From: Mesodorylaimus sp. YZB2_4
Taxonomy: Eukaryota > Nematoda > Enoplea > Dorylaimida > Dorylaimidae
Length of the DNA: 64,000 nucleotides
Direction of reading: 5' to 3'
Assembly (NCBI GenBank): GCA_030248295.1
Contig: JASANH010001671.1
Span: 398,855-462,854 of the forward strand
Each line of letters begins with the position of its first letter. Positions within the stretch are counted from its first letter, which is position 1. The notes under the pieces are model-generated. The model saw only the letters and a list, made by a program, of their open reading frames with translations. It ran no database searches and had not been told where the DNA came from. Both the position numbers and the translations under genes were made by a program. Shown here piece by piece: positions 49,719 through 63,573 of the stretch.

Positions 49719-50455
49719 ATGGCGCCGATCGTGGCTCAGTTCAGTCCTCTGCAAGAATCGTCTTTGCTGCTCGTGGCGTTGGCCGCGGGCAGTGCCGCTG
49801 CCGTCGTCCTCGGTCTGGCCTTGACGGCCCTCATGTGCGCCTGCGGAGAAAAGAAGAAAGAGGAGCAGCCGACCGAAGAGCAGCCCAGGGCATCCGCGCC
49901 GGAACCAGAGCCCCAGCCGGAACCTGCCCCCGCCCCGCCGCCCGAAGAACCGAAATCGGCAATGACGGCTCGCGAACCAGCGTCGCAAGTGTCTGGCGTC
50001 CAACCGAGCATGGTGGCCGAGGCGAACCAGGCGAGTCAGCTGCAGCTCATGTCAAAGATGGTAAGTGCCCGTTGTTAGTGCCAGGCCGGGTCGCACCAAC
50101 TCGGTCCCTGCAGGCTAATGCGCCATCGATGGCCCCGTCGATCACTCCTCTGCGCAAGGGCGCTGGCAGCACGGCCCATTTGAACCAGCCCAGTCTCAAG
50201 CTCGAACAACGATCGACAGTCCTGCCAGAAAAATCGATCATAGGGAAATCGACGAAATCGGTGGTGGGACCGACTCCGAAACAGAGCGGAGGCCAATCGA
50301 TTTCGGTGGCGCAACAATCCGCTATGGCCGGAGGCAAGTCGACCGTGTCTGCCGTCGGCTCGGTGTCCGTCGCCCAGGTGTCCGTAGCCCAGTCGGCGCG
50401 AAGCAAGTCTGTGGCTCCTTCCTTCAAAGGAAAGTCGGTGTCGGTGGTCACCTGA
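49719..50455 (+). CDS. Small single-pass membrane protein, function unknown
   Basis: I do not recognise the family. Exons 49719-50060 and 50114-50455 join in phase 0 across a 53-nt intron (GTAAGTGCCC...CTGCAG), giving 227 residues. A membrane helix (about residues 15-39, LLLVALAAGSAAAVVLGLAL) is followed by CAC and a basic KKK segment, suggesting a short outside and a long cytoplasmic tail. The tail is Pro/Glu-rich (about 50-80), then Gln/Ser-rich. The last 70 residues are Ser/Thr/Lys-rich with repeated (S)VSVAQ units and no predicted fold. A second copy at 22436 is broken, so this is probably the working gene. The copy near the MSP-domain gene hints at a lineage-specific family. Codon pattern and conservation of the intron between copies support it as real. 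Confidence 0.75.
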
Positions 50456-51487
50456 ACAAGTCGACTGGTGATGCTGATCAGTTTTGTGATCTATGATGTG
50501 CTTTCGTGCCATGTGAGTCGGCGCGCCTGTTTGGAATGTGTCTCCAGGATGGTGTCTCCCTGCGTCAGATATTGACCTTTAGTAGGCAAAACCGCGGCGA
50601 GCATGCGCACTCCGCATAAAACTCAGCGTCAGAGCAGCTGTCTCTGCGACTTGCAATCAGCATTCCTGGTGGTCGAGACTCTCCCCTGGCTGGAAGACTC
50701 CAACCACTTCGGTTGATGCTTCTGCGGCTTGCAAGACTTGCCTTCCTTAGGTCGGAGGTTTTTGCCTGAGGGGCCTCAGTCTCTATTATCTTCCGCCGCC
50801 TGGGTGCGCTGGTTGTAGTATTCCTGCGCTTGATCTGGTAATTATGAACACGAACCATGCTCCAGATCCGCAGTGGAAGAACCCAGCAATATCAGGAAAT
50901 TTGGGTAGACGCACCGGATCAGGCTAATAGGTAGTGAGCACTTGCGAGTCAGGCAGAAGGCTGTTCCTCACACTTGCTGCGCGCACTGCCAATTGTTTGA
51001 CTCGCACCCAAGTCCAATTTAGTGCAAGCATGTGTATCCGGCACCTCTGAGGCATGTGGTACCAGGCTACCGTGATGTTGCAAAACAGGAGCAGGAACAA
51101 GACCGAATAACTAATTGGCGACTTCATTTGTGTCCCATGACTGCCCGCAGTCACCTTGTCGACTCGACCGGGACTTCAACCCGCACCACAGTCCATGACC
51201 ATTCTTGCTGTTCCAGCCAAAGAAAAAATGCAGATGGCGCAGCTTCTCCACGTTTTATCAACGCGGCGTGTCACTGTCGTTCAAGCTTTGTGTACCATTC
51301 TGTTCTGTTTTACAGAAGCTTCGACGCGAAAAAGCTGAAACATGCTGACAAAGTTCCAAAAACACTAAAATCACCAGTCATATCCTACCCGCCCCAGTCA
51401 CTGCCAACTACTACTGTTATCTCGTATCCATCACAAACGGCAAGTGCACTTACATCGATACACCCTGAACATTACTCAATCACGTCC
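50456..51487. other. Intergenic region
   Basis: Convergent 3' region between the small membrane-protein gene (plus) and the C19orf12-like gene (minus). No supported gene is visible; the 163-codon open frame at 51032-51523 overlaps the real gene at its right end and has no family features. Confidence 0.4.
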
Positions 51488-52180
51488 CTATCCGCCGCGA
51501 ACGTGCTCCCCGATTGTCTTTAGCAGTAGTTCTCGGTGCACCTCGCTCTGGATAAACGACACCAGATCTTCGACCGCCACACTACCGACCAACTGTTGTA
51601 TTTTAGCAACCAGTTTATCCTTCTCTTCTTCCGATAAATTCTTCAGCACGGTCACCAAAGCGGAATAGTCGTCGCTGTTTGCATATCCAAAAAATCCCCC
51701 TGAAAGAGTAACAACTCGTAACTGGGATTCCCCGACGCCCAATGTGACTGGCACGAGTTCTGTCAGTGCACCCCGTATCACTCCCGACCGACTGTCTTCC
51801 TCGCCCAAGGCCTCACTACGGCACTATTGTCAAAGGCCCGTCTGGTGGTCAATACTCCCCTGGGGGTGTCTGACTAGTTGGTGTGATGTTTCAGCCTCCC
51901 AAGGGTTACCCTACCGTGCATTTACAGCCCCTCCACTACACGAGCCGCACCATCCCCCACGACGCGGTACAACATAACATGCATCGGCCACCGTCCACTT
52001 ACCCAATATTGTCCCCAGCAAGGCACCCATCGGACCGCCGACCACTCCACCAGCCGCCGCACCGCCAGCTGCGTATCCGCACTGCTTCGCAATCCCCCTG
52101 ATAGTCTTCTTCAATTCAGGCGATGTTTCCAGGATCTCGACAACTTTATTGAAGTAGACGACACTCAAATGCAGAGTCAT
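51488..52180 (-). CDS. C19orf12: C19orf12-like membrane protein
   Basis: A small protein of mitochondrial, ER and contact-site membranes in other animals; the human gene is linked to neurodegeneration with brain iron accumulation, and its molecular role is unsettled. Exons 52003-52180 and 51488-51699 join in phase 1 (intron of 303 nt), giving 129 residues. After an amphipathic start, a Gly/Ala-rich hairpin (about residues 29-65, with GGVVGGPMGALLG and then GGFFGY) matches the family's membrane segment. The C-terminal half is helical (LSEEEKDKLVAKIQQLVG ... VHRELLLKTI) as in the human protein. ATG 52180 is the first Met in frame. The start faces open sequence shared with no other gene. Confidence 0.85.
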
Positions 52181-52732
52181 GGCGGCCCCGCGACCGCACT
52201 CCTCCAACCGATTCCGCCTTCAATTAATTCAACCAAAATACTCGTCAATAGTTCTCATCGCGAAAACAGGAAGCCAGAGGAACCGTCTTATCAATGCAAA
52301 CGCAACCAACCATTCGCATTCATTCATTTTACTTCGCTTACGTTCAAGAGCGCCTTTCAATTTCGCGTACGGTGCACTGAATCAAGAAAAACCTTTCCAG
52401 ACGAAAATGCTCAACACCAGTACGTGATCTAGCTCTCAAGGAACCCGCCAAAAAACAAAAGGAAACAAAACCCATATTCGGGAAAATCTACGCCTTCTAA
52501 CTCTTCTCTTCTCGTACCCAGACACCTGACACAAACACGAGGTCCCTACGCTGCAAATTATTTTTTCCACGTCTACCCCCAAACTAAAGAAACGAAAAAA
52601 ACACAAAGCACGAAATTTTAGTGAACACAAAATCGTACTGCCACGTGCACACCAGAACGAGAAAACGCTCTTACACCAGACTTGCATCGCTTCGACGCAC
52701 GCATAGAGCTCAATACAGATTCCAGACAAAAC
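52181..52732. other. Intergenic region
   Basis: These 552 nt must contain the C19orf12-like promoter and the G3BP 3' untranslated region, both genes reading leftward. Nothing further is recognised. Confidence 0.4.
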
Positions 52733-55087
52733 TCAATGATTTTGGTACCCACCACGATTACCGCCACCAGACGAAAAGGTACGAGTACCTCCCATCCCCA
52801 TTCCTCGACCTCCACCGCGTCCTCCCTTATCGCCACCACGTTGAGCCATATTACCACGACCACGGCCACCTCCGCCAGCCATACCAGACATGAAAGTATT
52901 AGGACCGAGACCAGGCCCTGGCACCGATCGGCGCGGATACGGAGCATCATTTCGTCTCAATGGTAGAATCATAATGGTGGCCCCGTCGCCGAATTTCAGA
53001 CTCTGCATACTGATCAGCCGAGCCGTACCTTCACTCGAATCCAAATGAACAAATGCAAACGCGAAAGCATTCCCGTCCTTCTTCACCACCCGAATATCCA
53101 ATACCCCAACACCCGCACCTGAAAATAAAAACACAGCCGTCAGCTTCGGTCGCCAAGTAAGTACGCTTTACATCAAATCCTAAAAGCTCAGTCAACGGAT
53201 ACAGCACAATCCCATCGCGCCTTGGCAGTAGCAGGCATATTACTGCGGCAACGTGGGCTCTGACGCAAATTATTTCATCACGATTACAACCTATTCTCAC
53301 CGGGGTCAAATCCACTCGTACTTACTTGTAATCAGGTTTCTCAAGTCATCGTCACTCGCCGCCGCTGGTATGTTCTTCAAATATACTCCTTCGTCCAAAG
53401 GAATATCGGGCATACGATTCGAACGGGCTCCTCCGCCTCCGCTCGGAGCCGGCGATGCACGAGCATCCTGCGACGGACCACCTGAACCGTCACTCATATA
53501 CTGCGGACGATATTGCTTTCCAAACTGTTGTTCCGATGCTTGATGGTGAGGGCGATGGCCAGAATCTTGCGGATATTGGTGCTGCGATGGATCGTTCCAA
53601 TGCCGATGCGCTGGACCGCCAGCTGCACCCATGTCGCCTGGTGGACGAGGCTGCTGAAACGGACAAATAGGCGTAAAACCACAGCACAGCTAGATCGACA
53701 AAAACAATACGTGTAATCGTAGGGTTGGACCGATCCTCTTACCTGCGCCTTTTGTCCAGGAGAAACCGCTTGCTGCTGACCCATCGACGGAGCTGCAGGA
53801 GGAGGATGGGATCCTTTGGGTTTCCCAACCCTCGCCGCCCAAGTCGTCGCTGTCGGAGCTTCACGTTGTTCCTGATCTTGCTCCTCGACTCCACCAGGCG
53901 CTGGTGATTCTTTGCCAACCGACTGAGGTCGCGGATGTTCAGCAGCGGGCGGACAACTCGTGGTATTTTGAGGAGCAGAAATCAACGAAGGTACCGGCGA
54001 TTCAGAAGGCAACGCGGCGATAAACGGAGCCGTAGTGTCTTGTTGAGACGATTGAGCGTATTGTTGCTGCTGCTGAGCATCCACAGCTGTTCCAGAAGAC
54101 GACGCTTGAGGCGGCACGGGACTGCTCGACCAATTCCCGCTGTTACCGCCAGATCCAGCCGTCGCTACTTCCACCGATGGACCGATCCTGCAATCGACGC
54201 ATGGCTGATGACACGCCGGTTGAAAAGAACACCACCAGAAACGCATACCTCAGAGGCAATGGCGCTTGGACCCCGTAACTAGGAGGAGTGGATTGTGACA
54301 TCGGCGAAAACTGCGTGCCTTGTTCATTGGCTCCAGGAACTGGAAACGACGACGATACAGTCAGCTGCGTTTGACCTGGCAACATCGTGTGGTTGTCCAA
54401 CTCTTCTTGGTGAGTCCCACCGTTGCTGATGACTCGTGGTGGTCGCTGATCGAACGGACGCCCCATCGACGGATCCGGAACATTGCTGTCATCTGAAGAA
54501 AAAAGGCTTAAAAAACGAAATATCTCAAAAGTATGTATTGCTATTCTTACCGTAAGCGTCTTTTCCTTCGTTGTCCTTGAACAATTCATCTTCGTAACGG
54601 AAAATGTCGTTATAGACATAGTATTTTTTCTCAGATTGAGGCGCCAAAACGAACGTTTGAACGAAACGCCTCATAGCAGTCATGTCGCCATTAACCGTGA
54701 TTTCACCAACAACCTGAAACAAACATGTCAAACCAGTAATGACGAAAATTTTATCGATACCCACTCACTACGCCTACCGGAAACCGTTCACAAACTTACT
54801 TGAACCACAACTCCTTTCCCGATCGTTTCGTGAGAATCTAAGACGCGAATACGAGTTCTACAATCGTGGAACCCCAACGCCGCAATTTTCTTTTCGATGT
54901 CCACTTGTCCCACAGTTTCTTCATCGCTTCCATGCACGAATATGGATTCATTGCTGTAGAACCGGTGGACAAAATGCGGAGCTTCGGACAACAGAGTGTA
55001 ATATTGGCGAACAAATTCTCGACCGACGCATTGAGGTGATGGAGCTTCAGGACTTCGGGAATTATCCGCCATGTCTGGGCTTACCAT
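52733..55087 (-). CDS. G3BP1: Ras-GAP SH3-binding protein (G3BP / Rasputin)
   Basis: An RNA-binding scaffold that nucleates stress granules in the cytoplasm. Six exons (54800-55087, 54551-54713, 54249-54492, 53743-54187, 53326-53653, 52733-53118) close in frame to 617 residues. The NTF2-like dimerisation domain (about 15-150) includes VGREFVRQYYTLLSEAP, and its end FRYEDELF matches the family. A long Pro/Gln/Ser-rich disordered middle follows. The RRM (about 468-545) shows an RNP2-like VYLKNIP and an RNP1-like AFAFAFVHL, and spans two exons. The C-terminus is RGG-rich (about 560-617). I took ATG 55087, but ATG 55072 (MADNSR) would drop only five residues. At 617 residues it exceeds human G3BP1 (466) and nears fly Rasputin (690), because of the middle region. 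Confidence 0.93.
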
Positions 55088-55984
55088 ATTGTTATCGGCT
55101 AAACGAGAGAGTTGTTACAAAACGGACCAGCATTCGAATCTCAGGTGCTCTTATTGATCTACCAATACGCAGCGATCCTGTTACTCAGTGCCGATTTATT
55201 CGAAATCAGAGATTTGTAGCATACCGGTTTAGAATGGCGAAGCTGCACCGTATACGTCGCTAAATACCGAATCAATCGCCCATGAAATTGACACAAAGCA
55301 CCGAGAAAAATTGAACCGGAAAATGAACTCGGGCTTATCGTAAACAGACGAAACTTTCGAAAATGCCGTGCTCAAAAAAACTGGCTAAAACAAAAAAGAC
55401 TTCATTAAAAAAGCCAGAAGCGCTAAAAAGGCGTAAGCTAGACACGCTACAAAAAACAAAACTGGCTCCACCTCGGCAAAACATAGCTACGTGGCCACCA
55501 CGAATTTGGTGTTGGCATAAGATCACCTTTTGCACCAACCACAAAAACGATTACTCAAGAAGAGGCCATAATTTATGGTCATCAAGGTAGAAGATCCCGC
55601 TACAGGAAGGAAAGAGAGAGCAAACTATCTACGACAGGAAAATTGAAAGAACAAAGAATGTCAACAATGATCACCACTCGCAACGATGTACTGGAGTAAG
55701 GTGCATGCGTCACCACCAGACGCAACGCACAAATAACCTATCCCAAACCAAACAGTCTGCAAAGTCACAAAGCGGACAAAATAAGCGCGAAATTCAAAAT
55801 GTGGCGAAAGATCAAAGTAACAAGAAGAACGAAATTTCGTTTTGCAACAGCATTAGTTCGAACATAACACATTACTTTTACTTCAAAAATACACCAAGTT
55901 TAGGGCAAACAAACTCAAAAATAACAGTAGCCATGTTAGCCCAATCGCCTCAACACGTTTCCCCATACTCCCTGCTCAAACACA
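55088..55984. other. Intergenic region
   Basis: This 897-nt A-rich stretch lies between the G3BP start and the end of the proteasome gene, both on the minus strand. It holds the G3BP promoter side and the proteasome 3' untranslated region; no further gene is supported. Confidence 0.4.
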
Positions 55985-57875
<1,891 letters not shown>

Positions 57876-60034
57876 ATGGACACTGATGTTATTTTGTTTT
57901 TGATCCTCGTCATTGTCGTCCTGCTCGCTGTAACTGTCTTCGGTAAGTATTTATAAAGTGTAGAATTTTTTAAATTTAGAATCTTAAAATTTTGAAATAC
58001 GCATTTATTTTCACGTTATTTTAGGCGTGCTAACGTATTCGGGCATACTTGCGATACCTACGGTGCGAACTGGTCAACCGCCGATCAATTACGCTTGCAC
58101 GTTCGCCTATCAATTTCTTCGAGGTCCCTACTCGAGTAACGATGTCGGCGCTGCTTTCACTTTGGCAACTGCGATAGCACCTAGGGCGCCATCGATTGGA
58201 ATATTCTACGATGATCCTCAGGTAAGAAGACATGAAATTTATCTTGCGCCAGTTTCATCTATACGACTGCAAAATGCGAAATGCGATGATGGGTCGATCA
58301 AAATCTGGTCTGGTGAATCAAAATTTCTGTTCTGCCCAATCTACTATCAAAGTCTGCTAAATCAAAATTTCAATGCAGAAACAACCATACTCTGCTCTCC
58401 CTGATCAGTAATGACGCAAGTGCAAGTTAACCGCAGTCAATGCAGTTGTCAACTGTTGAACCATTGGAGAGCGAATGGCCAGAGGGTTTCGCTGACACTG
58501 TCGGGATGGCTCGCTTAATGTGGCTGTGTCAATGACCAAATGTGGTTTTCGGTCTGATTACTTTAATAGGAATGTTATCCTTCCTGGCTCGATGAAGATA
58601 GGTCGAGCTGATCAGGCAGGTTCTGGCACATGAGATGAGTGGACAGAGGAGGCTCGCTTTCAGAAGTCATAAACCATAAACCATTATATCGTTAGTACCG
58701 ATTGTCCAGTCCCATATTTCGTAATTTCTTCGCTTTACAAACATCTTTTTCTTTTAATTCTGTTTTGATTTCAAAGAAGGATGCGTCTGTTCAATGATTC
58801 AGGACTTCTAAATTTAGTTTGTGCATGCCAAGTTTAGATAACCTATCAGATCTGTCAGCCCACGCCATGAAGAGAATATTGCAAAAAACAGCTGCCAAAA
58901 CTATCTTTAACCTTTGACCCCTTATAACATGACAGATCAAGCTGTCGATTAATGTAGAGCTATTTGCGTGTTCGAGTAGCCCATCAAACCAGTCCCTTTT
59001 TAGGGCTTAAGCTAGCAGGCATTTTTGTTATACTCGTTCAATAAATGGAGTCCCTGATGGTGGTGGTGGGTTGTTGTCAGTATTGCAGATGGTATGTTTT
59101 GCCGTACTCTCTGATTCTGTGCGTGCGTACGCGCATGTTATTGCTTTGAAAACAGTGCCCTATTCCCAAACATAGTCAAAGTGGGGGTGTAGCTATGCTG
59201 CAGAAGAAACGGTCATTTCCCAGTTCTCTTTTCAGAGTGTGCCTGAGAACGAGCTACGATGCGCTATCGGCTGCTTAATTTACCGCGAGGTGGCTGTTTC
59301 GGCCGAAGCTGATACGAATGAAGTGGTTGATGACGAACCAGAGAATGTCGTGACACGACCGCTCGTCGATGAGAAAGAAGAAGAACTGTTGAAAAAGAAA
59401 GATTTTCGTTTTTATCAATTACCTCGTGTCGATTTAGCCGTCGTCACTGAATTTCCTTATACAACGCCTTTCTCCATTTGGCTGGCGCCAAACAAAGTCT
59501 ATCCACGGCTGGGCGAATACATTACAGTAAGGACAGTTCTATTGGGGGGGGGGGGGCGGTATTGTGATTACACTGTCATTATTTTAGTCGAAAAGCCTTT
59601 GCGCTTATCCAATGATCGAAGTGTATGCTGACAATCAAATCAAGTACATGGCTCCTTTATCGAAGCAGGATGATTTCTTTGTTCCCGAAGCCAAGGAATG
59701 CTGCAACGACGAGGAATCGTCGACTGGCGACGAGGCCGAGGCGGGTCCGTCCCAAAATGAGCAATCTGCTGATCCCAATATCACCATCGTCACTGAATCT
59801 TCTATTGAGAAGATTCAAAAAGTGGGCGATGTGGTTGTGGAATCGGTGGAAGGTCGCTCGGATGATGACGACGGCAGCAATCTTCGTCGTCGCCGTAATC
59901 TGCCACAGTCTGAAGAACCGGTCGAAACGCCTGTGAGCCTGTCTCAGGTGGAGCCCGGCACTGCCAAACGAAAAGATTCTTCGCAATCGTCATCTTCATC
60001 CTCTTTCGAGCAAATCGGAGTGGAAGAGTTGTAG
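57876..60034 (+). CDS. TEX264: TEX264 ER-phagy receptor
   Basis: An ER membrane receptor that links ER fragments to LC3/GABARAP for autophagy, and in mammals also aids DNA-protein crosslink repair. Four exons (57876-57942, 58025-58221, 59236-59526, 59588-60034) join in frame to 333 residues (human 313). Residues 5-23 form the membrane anchor. A GyrI-like domain follows (about 30-205), with AIGIFYDDP-type and CAIGCLIY-type strands and a FPYTTPFSIWLAP stretch that match the family; LCAYPMIEVY begins the last exon. A long acidic, Ser-rich disordered tail ends SSSSFEQIGVEEL. FEQI (325-328), preceded by serines, is the LC3-interacting motif in the position seen in human TEX264. Intron 2 is 1,014 nt; intron 3 has a 13-G run. 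Confidence 0.93.
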
Positions 60035-61941
60035 TGTTGGGAAAGGGCATTTTCGAACTGGCCTCTTTTACTTTGCTAGCTTTTGTCTCAAAACATTTTT
60101 GTCGTGCTGTAAGCTATAAATTTCTGCTTCAATTTTTCTTCCAATCTTTGCCGCGCTTGCTTTTTTGGTGGGTCGTTTTGGAGCTTAGAGAAGCGAGGTA
60201 GTTTGTGGTGGTAATGTAAAGTCAGGTCGATGAATGGTCACTTTATGTTTGCGAATGCATTTGACGAACCTTTTCCAAATTAGTTTCTTTTCCCAGTCCC
60301 TGTTTGGCGTAGTTTGTGTGCTGGTTACTCCCGCTTTATGTGCGGTGTTGCGTATGGGTTATTCTAGTGTGTGTCACGACTGTACCAATGTTAGCTTAGT
60401 CATGTTGATTACTTTCGCTCACTCGAGGCGCATACAATCACGTGTACAGCGTGTAGGGGCTAGACCGTGTCATGTGTGCTGTGTTGTGGAGATGATGTTT
60501 CGGCAGGTCGTCGAGTAGGCGTGCTCGATGTGGTACGAGCGATGAATGATGTAGAGTTTGGCCTTTGTATCCTGCTACATGCTGTTGCCTGTATTGCGCT
60601 CGCTTCCGTAAAGACTGCAGTGGCGAGTGACAAAGCCGACCAAGGTCGCCTTTGTATGGCTGGCTGCGGTTGGGAGACAATCGTAACTGGCTCTTGCATG
60701 ATCGTGTCCTGAACGATAAGGCTGGGGAAATTTGAAAATCCGAAGGAAATCGCAGAAACACTATTGTGGCTGTACCGCTGAGAACGGGTGTCGTTGCCTG
60801 GGGATATAGACAGGCCAGCCAGAAAGTAGCAAGCCCTTGTCCTGTCGGTTGGATCCATTTACAAGGCCGTTTACCATTCAGTATGCCCCATTTCTGTGGT
60901 GCGATCCGAGGTGGCCTGCTCGGGACTCACAGTATTGCATGAGATGCAATCCAACTGACAATGAGTGCCAAGTTTACACACTGCACAACACTCCATGACG
61001 GGTCGATGTGGAACCTTATGGCACCAGTCATTTTCAGATAATACATGGCAAACCACGTGGAGGCCATACGGGTCTACTTCGCCCATGTGGAGCCGAGGTG
61101 GTACGGCTGGTATTCCAAGTGGCACTAGCTGGATTCCGCTTGTGAAATACATGATGTATTTTCTCTGGGTCTTTTTAAAGTCCATGCGGATGTGTGACTT
61201 CCGATTCACCCATCTAGATCCATGTTGGAAATAACGCTGCGGCACAGCACATGGGTGGTCAAGCGAAAGTGGCAGCTGCAAATAACACCCGCCTTGGCTT
61301 TGCTGAATTTCATTTTCTCAGATCGCTCGGCCGTGGTCAATTCCGTGCAAGATCTTGTTGTCTTCACTGATCAAAAAGGATTCTTGCCAGCAGTCACGTC
61401 TGACAAGCGAGACCGTGTGCTGTTAGACCGTGGCTTTCTCGGACAATTCGAGGAGAGGCTTTCAAGGATTGCGATGTGTAACCAAGCCTGGCAGGCGTAG
61501 GAGGGAGGCGGCCAACCGAAGACGGCGGGACAAACACTCCAACTGGAGCAGGATAGTCTTGCGACTATACCTACGGCTAAAACATCAACCCGAGATGTTG
61601 AGGTCTCCCAGCCTGGGGAGAGTATCGATGACTCTCTCCCGCTCGCCATGGCCTACCAGGCGGGGGTTACATGCCGCACGACTCTGCTACCAGCTGTGAG
61701 ACCGTGTGGGCCGGCCACACACTCCGAGTTCATGGTCTTTGACAGGCGGCCTCTGGTCTAAGTCTGTCTTTTGCTTTTGTCTCCTGCCCTGTACCAACGC
61801 TAAATGCTCTGTGTCTCCATACACGCTACCTCCTCTCGAAACCTTCAGCTTGCCAAGACTCTGTCCGCAACAGCCAACCAGTTCACATCACTGCCGCCCA
61901 GCCCAGTAATCACACAGACAGATTCACCCCGACGACCTTCT
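60035..61941. other. Intergenic region
   Basis: TEX264 and the serpin converge on this 1.9-kb stretch. One minus-strand frame (60871-61281) is bounded by a plausible acceptor (TTTGCAG) and donor (ACTGTGAGT) and encodes a Cys-rich end (CAVCKLGTHCQLDCISC). I do not recognise it and cannot connect it to other exons, so I list it only as a possible exon. Confidence 0.3.
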
Positions 61942-63573
61942 TCACCATTCTTCGACTGAATCCACGTTTCCCATCAAGACGACGACCCGGGTCGGCTTGT
62001 GCACCACAGCGAACATGAACGGGTGATCGGCCGTGAACATGTGCACTGAACTCAGCGAGTCGGCAGGTTTTGGGACCGCAGGTTTCGCCCCTTCCTCGTC
62101 CACCTGCAAATCAAGTCCGAAGGTAAGGCTCGAGTCAGGAAGCTGATAGAAACCAGTACCTTGATGTAGGTTTCGTGCACCATCTCCGACAGCCGAGCCC
62201 CTCGATCGACCATCCGCGCCAGATCTGTCCAATTCGACCATCCCATCTGACACAGCAGATCTTTCAGATCCACCTGCAGGCGCATCGTGAATCTCGGAAT
62301 GTGAGTCAGCACGCTGCACTCGCTCGTCGATCCCATCAGTCGCATCAACTCATCAGTCGCCATGTGTTCGATCATCGTGATTCCATTGCGTTTTCGCGGC
62401 AACACGAAGCAAACACTCAACGATTCCTCCTCGCACGGCAGTTCCAACACCTGCGCCCTCTCATTCTCGGCGTACTGAACAGCGTCGTCGTATCGGCACA
62501 TGAAGTGAACCTGAAAAACTGTGCTGGATCGTCCTGGAAGACGGGAACGTCATCCTTTGGATCGTGTTTCAGTGACAACCCAGACTTGGTCGACTGCCCT
62601 GGGCCCTGTGCAAAGCTCAACCAGTCACTCCATCTAATTCTACGGACACACGCAGCCATGCTCACCTTCCTGGCCTCCTCGTTGATTCGATAAAACGGGC
62701 GTTTCTCCGTTTTTGCTTTTTCGAACGGGGTCATCCAAATCACTCGCATTTGCACCACGCTGGCCAACACCAGGTCGGTGGAGCTCGGCAGAGACTCGAA
62801 CAAGCCGGGCACTTTGTCGGCCGTCACCTCGGCCGCCCAACGGTTCACTCGGTGGGCACTCAGGGCGGGATACCTGCGAAACGGGACTTCGCCCAGGTGC
62901 ACGCCCAGACATTTGCTCACATCGGCTGCGAAGTCTTGGTTGAATGCCAGGTGGTCCCCGAGGAAAACACCATTGGCTATCGTGAGCACCTTCTCACAAT
63001 TTCCTCCCAATTGGTCTTGCAAGAACACGAGCGTTCGGAGCAAGTCGACTTTGCAATTCGGCGGGCTTTCGACGATCGATCCGAACAGACGACGAATCTG
63101 ATCGCACGTGTCGCCGCTGGCACCCTTCTCCAACGTGGCCAACGCTACTGCGATGGCGAACGGCGAAAAGACGATGTTTCTAGTTTCGTGTCCGACGACG
63201 ATCTTGTGATACGTGTCGAAAGCGAGCTCGTTCAGGGCTGAAAACCGGGACTGTCATCATAACAAAATGCCTTTTATCGCCTACCTTGGCACATCGAGTT
63301 GAAATCGGTGATCTCGACCATTTTGTGGGCAGCGATGTTCCCTTTCTCTTTCGCACTCGATTCATCGCCTGCCGATTTTTGTGCCAGCTGGCTTCGTTTC
63401 GACCCAGCCTCGTTATCGGCCTTGTTCTTTTTGGATTTCTTGATGGAGCCGCTTTTCTCCTTAAAAAATTCGTTTTTGAAAAGAAAGTCGCCACAATAGT
63501 TATCCCTTACCAAGAGGAAGCTCAGGTTGGTATCGGTGCTCCTGTTTTGTCCTTTGCAGCATTTCGATCCCAT
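61942..63573 (-). CDS. Serpin, probably intracellular and non-inhibitory
   Basis: A serine protease inhibitor-fold protein of 440 residues from five exons (63511-63573, 63285-63459, 62666-63237, 62160-62510, 61942-62103) with continuous phases. There is no signal peptide. The N-terminus MGSKCC fits the N-myristoylation consensus with adjacent palmitoylation cysteines, and a Lys/Ser-rich linker follows (22-79). The serpin core starts near residue 80 with NIVFSPFAIAVALATL. The reactive loop begins at DEEG (389-392), but the hinge then reads AKPAVPKP instead of small residues. The loop is about five residues shorter than in typical clade B serpins before FTADHPF. Inhibitory serpins need a flexible Ala/Thr/Gly hinge, so inhibition is unlikely. 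The first intron is only 51 nt, divisible by three and free of stops, so its retention would add 17 residues. Confidence 0.9.
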
